This document shows, piece after piece, positions 4,350 to 6,541 of a stretch of DNA of 6,541 nt. Source of the DNA: Xanthobacteraceae bacterium. Its GTDB lineage: Bacteria > Pseudomonadota > Alphaproteobacteria > Rhizobiales > Xanthobacteraceae. Each line of letters starts with the position of its first letter. Within the stretch, counting starts at the first letter, position 1. The notes beneath the pieces are model-generated. The model saw only the letters and a list, made by a program, of their open reading frames with translations, had not been told where the DNA came from and ran no database searches. Where the stretch lies: assembly GCA_030037105.1 (NCBI GenBank), contig JASHRY010000210.1:1-6541 (forward strand), in the 5' to 3' direction. The translations under genes and the position numbers were made by a program.

Positions 4350-6541
4350 ATGCCAACCTTCTCGCGCAGCCTCGAACAATCGCTCCACCGGGCGCTCGCG
4401 CTCGCCAATGAGCGCCATCACGAATACGCCACGCTGGAGCACCTGCTGCTGGCGCTGATCGAAGATCAGGACGCCGCGGCGGTCATGCGCGCCTGCAACG
4501 TGGATTTGGACAAGCTGCGCCGCAGCCTCGTCGCCTACCTCGAATCGGAGCTCGACAACCTCGTCACCGACGGGGCCGAGGATTCCAAGCCCACCGCCGG
4601 CTTTCAGCGCGTCATCCAGCGCGCCGTGATCCATGTCCAGTCGTCGGGCCGGGAGGAGGTCACGGGCGCCAACGTCCTGGTCGCGATCTTCGCCGAACGC
4701 GAGAGCCACGCCGCCTACTTCCTGCAGGAGCAGGACATGACGCGGTACGATGCGGTCAACTACATCAGCCACGGCATCGCCAAGCGGCCGGGCATGTCGG
4801 AAGCGCGACCGGTGCGCGGCGCCGACGAGGATGCCGATACCAAGAACGGCGACGAGCCGAAGAAGAAAGGCGACGCGCTCGACGCTTATTGCATCAACCT
4901 CAACAAGAAAGCGCGCGAAGGCAAGATCGACCCGCTGATCGGCCGCGAGGCCGAGATCAGCCGCACCATTCAGGTCCTGTGCCGGCGGCAGAAGAACAAT
5001 CCGCTGTTCGTCGGCGACGCCGGCGTCGGCAAGACCGCGATCGCGGAGGGATTGGCGCGGCGCATCGTCCACGGCGAGGTGCCGGACGTGCTGCGCAATG
5101 CCACCGTGTTCGCCCTCGATATGGGCACGCTCCTTGCCGGCACCCGCTATCGCGGCGATTTCGAGGAGCGGCTCAAGCAGGTCATCAAGGAGCTCGAGGC
5201 CTATCCCGGTGCCATCCTGTTCATCGACGAGATCCACACCGTGATCGGCGCTGGCGCCACTTCCGGCGGTGCCATGGACGCCTCGAATCTGCTCAAGCCC
5301 GCTTTGGCGTCCGGCACCGTGCGCTGCATCGGTTCCACCACCTACAAGGAGTACCGGCAGTATTTCGAGAAGGATCGGGCGCTGGTGCGCCGGTTCCAGA
5401 AGATCGACGTCAACGAGCCGACGGTCCCCGACGCGATCGAAATCCTCAAGGGGCTCAAGCCCTATTTCGAGGATTATCACAAGCTCAGATACACCAACGA
5501 CGCCATCAAGGCGGCGGTCGAGTTGTCCTCGCGCTACATCCATGACCGCAAGCTGCCGGACAAGGCGATCGACGTGATCGACGAATCGGGCGCGGCACAG
5601 ATGCTGCTGCCGGAGAGCCGGCGCAAGCGGACCATCGGCCTCAAGGAGATCGAGACCACGATCGCCACCATGGCGCGCATTCCGCCGAAGGCGGTGTCGA
5701 AGGACGACGCCGAGGTGCTCCAGCACCTGGAGGCCACGCTCAAGCGCGTGGTCTACGGCCAGGACAAGGCGATCGAGGCGCTGGCAGCCTCGATCAAGCT
5801 CGCCCGCGCCGGCCTGCGCGAGCCGGAGAAGCCGATCGGCTGTTACCTGTTCTCGGGCCCGACCGGCGTCGGCAAGACCGAGGTGGCGCGGCAGCTCGCG
5901 GCGGCGCTCGGCGTCGAACTGATCCGCTTCGACATGTCGGAATACATGGAGCGCCATACCATATCGCGGCTGATCGGTGCGCCGCCCGGCTACGTCGGCT
6001 TCGACCAGGGCGGACTCCTCACCGACGGCGTCGACCAGCATCCGCATTGCGTATTACTGCTCGACGAGATCGAGAAGGCGCACCCCGACCTGTTCAACGT
6101 GCTTTTGCAGATCATGGACCACGGCAAGCTCACCGACCACAATGGCAAGCAGGTCGATTTCCGCAACGTGATCCTGATCATGACCACCAATGCCGGTGCC
6201 GCCGACATGGCCCGGGCCGCCTTCGGCTTCACCCACACCAAGCGCGAGGGCGACGACATGGAGGCGATCACCCGCATGTTCGCGCCGGAATTCCGCAATC
6301 GGCTCGACGCCATCATCACCTTTGCGCATCTGTCGCCCGAGGTCATCGCCATGGTGGTCGAGAAATTCGTGCTCCAGCTCGAGGCGCAGCTCGCCGATCG
6401 CGACGTCACCATCGAGCTGACCGACGAGGCCACGAAATGGCTGATCGCGAACGGCTACGACGAATTGATGGGCGCGCGGCCGATGGCGCGGGTGATCCAG
6501 GAGCACATCAAGAAGCCGCTCGCCGACGAGGTGCTGTTCGG
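4350..6541 (+). CDS. clpA: ATP-dependent Clp protease ATP-binding subunit ClpA (3' end outside window)
   Basis: 730 codons are open without a stop to the window edge; about 60-80 C-terminal residues are probably missing, judging by family length. ATG 4350 is the only start codon possible after an in-frame TGA at 4335. The N-domain (about 2-145), where ClpS docks, is followed by a charged linker (about 150-185). The D1 AAA+ module has Walker A GDAGVGKT (222-229), pore-loop Tyr267 in RYRG, Walker B ILFIDE (289-294) and arginines 347-348. D2 has Walker A GPTGVGKT (503-510), pore-loop Tyr548 in GYVG, Walker B LLLDE (569-573), arginine finger Arg651 in FRNRLD, and sensor-2 GAR (708-710). The absence of a long middle coiled coil separates it from ClpB. 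The ring-shaped hexamer unfolds substrates with ATP and threads them into ClpP. The ClpP-binding loop tripeptide is FGF (625-627), where E. coli ClpA has IGL. No strong Shine-Dalgarno lies just before the start. Confidence 0.97.
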   Translation, partial: MPTFSRSLEQSLHRALALANERHHEYATLEHLLLALIEDQDAAAVMRACNVDLDKLRRSLVAYLESELDNLVTDGAEDSKPTAGFQRVIQRAVIHVQSSGREEVTGANVLVAIFAERESHAAYFLQEQDMTRYDAVNYISHGIAKRPGMSEARPVRGADEDADTKNGDEPKKKGDALDAYCINLNKKAREGKIDPLIGREAEISRTIQVLCRRQKNNPLFVGDAGVGKTAIAEGLARRIVHGEVPDVLRNATVFALDMGTLLAGTRYRGDFEERLKQVIKELEAYPGAILFIDEIHTVIGAGATSGGAMDASNLLKPALASGTVRCIGSTTYKEYRQYFEKDRALVRRFQKIDVNEPTVPDAIEILKGLKPYFEDYHKLRYTNDAIKAAVELSSRYIHDRKLPDKAIDVIDESGAAQMLLPESRRKRTIGLKEIETTIATMARIPPKAVSKDDAEVLQHLEATLKRVVYGQDKAIEALAASIKLARAGLREPEKPIGCYLFSGPTGVGKTEVARQLAAALGVELIRFDMSEYMERHTISRLIGAPPGYVGFDQGGLLTDGVDQHPHCVLLLDEIEKAHPDLFNVLLQIMDHGKLTDHNGKQVDFRNVILIMTTNAGAADMARAAFGFTHTKREGDDMEAITRMFAPEFRNRLDAIITFAHLSPEVIAMVVEKFVLQLEAQLADRDVTIELTDEATKWLIANGYDELMGARPMARVIQEHIKKPLADEVLF

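Noticed and set aside
4889..5545. Plus-strand open frame of 218 codons inside clpA
   Set aside because: It is a +2 frame shadow rich in Arg, Pro and His. The clpA frame is continuous through it with intact motifs, so there is no frameshift.
4284..6047. Very long minus-strand open frame (587 codons) across clpA
   Set aside because: Antisense to clpA, which is unambiguous in sequence. The product is a low-complexity Arg/Asp/Leu/Val-rich mirror of clpA codons with no family features.
1..6541. Search for a mobile element, CRISPR array, defence or toxin-antitoxin system
   Set aside because: No transposase, integrase, terminal repeats, spaced repeats or toxin/antitoxin-like pair was seen. The genes are of core chromosomal type with similar GC-rich composition.

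Overview
The window is GC-rich, densely coding DNA. Gene content and protein signatures point to an alphaproteobacterium of the Hyphomicrobiales (Rhizobiales), most likely near Bradyrhizobium, Rhodopseudomonas or Pseudolabrys. The clues are a Tim14-like membrane J-protein, an alphaproteobacterial-type phasin, a D-Ala-D-Ala carboxypeptidase with a C-terminal SPOR domain, clpS next to clpA, and an interspersed palindrome of a type I recall as common in this order. This placement is from memory of the families, not from a search.

Layout. (1) Positions 1-931, plus strand: the C-terminal end of a probable VWA-domain protein, then after 2 bases a three-TM protein with a C-terminal J domain. (2) 932-1063: a short convergent gap with a REP-like palindrome that touches the next gene's stop codon. 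(3) 1064-2641, minus strand: a secreted serine-type D-Ala-D-Ala carboxypeptidase with a SPOR domain. (4) 2642-3018: a divergent control region with repeats, a candidate promoter and palindromes. (5) 3019-3351, plus: a phasin. (6) 3439-3639, minus: a 66-residue protein of unknown function. (7) 3640-3938: a second divergent gap. (8) 3939-4310 and 4350 to the window end, plus: clpS and a 3'-truncated clpA.

The clearest functional unit is clpS-clpA: ClpS captures N-degron substrates and hands them to the ClpA unfoldase, which works with ClpP (not in this window). The J-protein would stimulate an Hsp70 at the inner membrane. The carboxypeptidase trims peptidoglycan pentapeptides, and the phasin would coat polyhydroxyalkanoate granules. 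These look like chromosomal housekeeping genes rather than an accessory island. I see no transposase, phage gene, CRISPR array, tRNA, rRNA or defence system, and no convincing new multi-gene system. The points worth a second look are small: the palindromic repeat, the phasin control region, the hairpin around the carboxypeptidase ribosome-binding site, its histidine clusters, and the orphan small protein.
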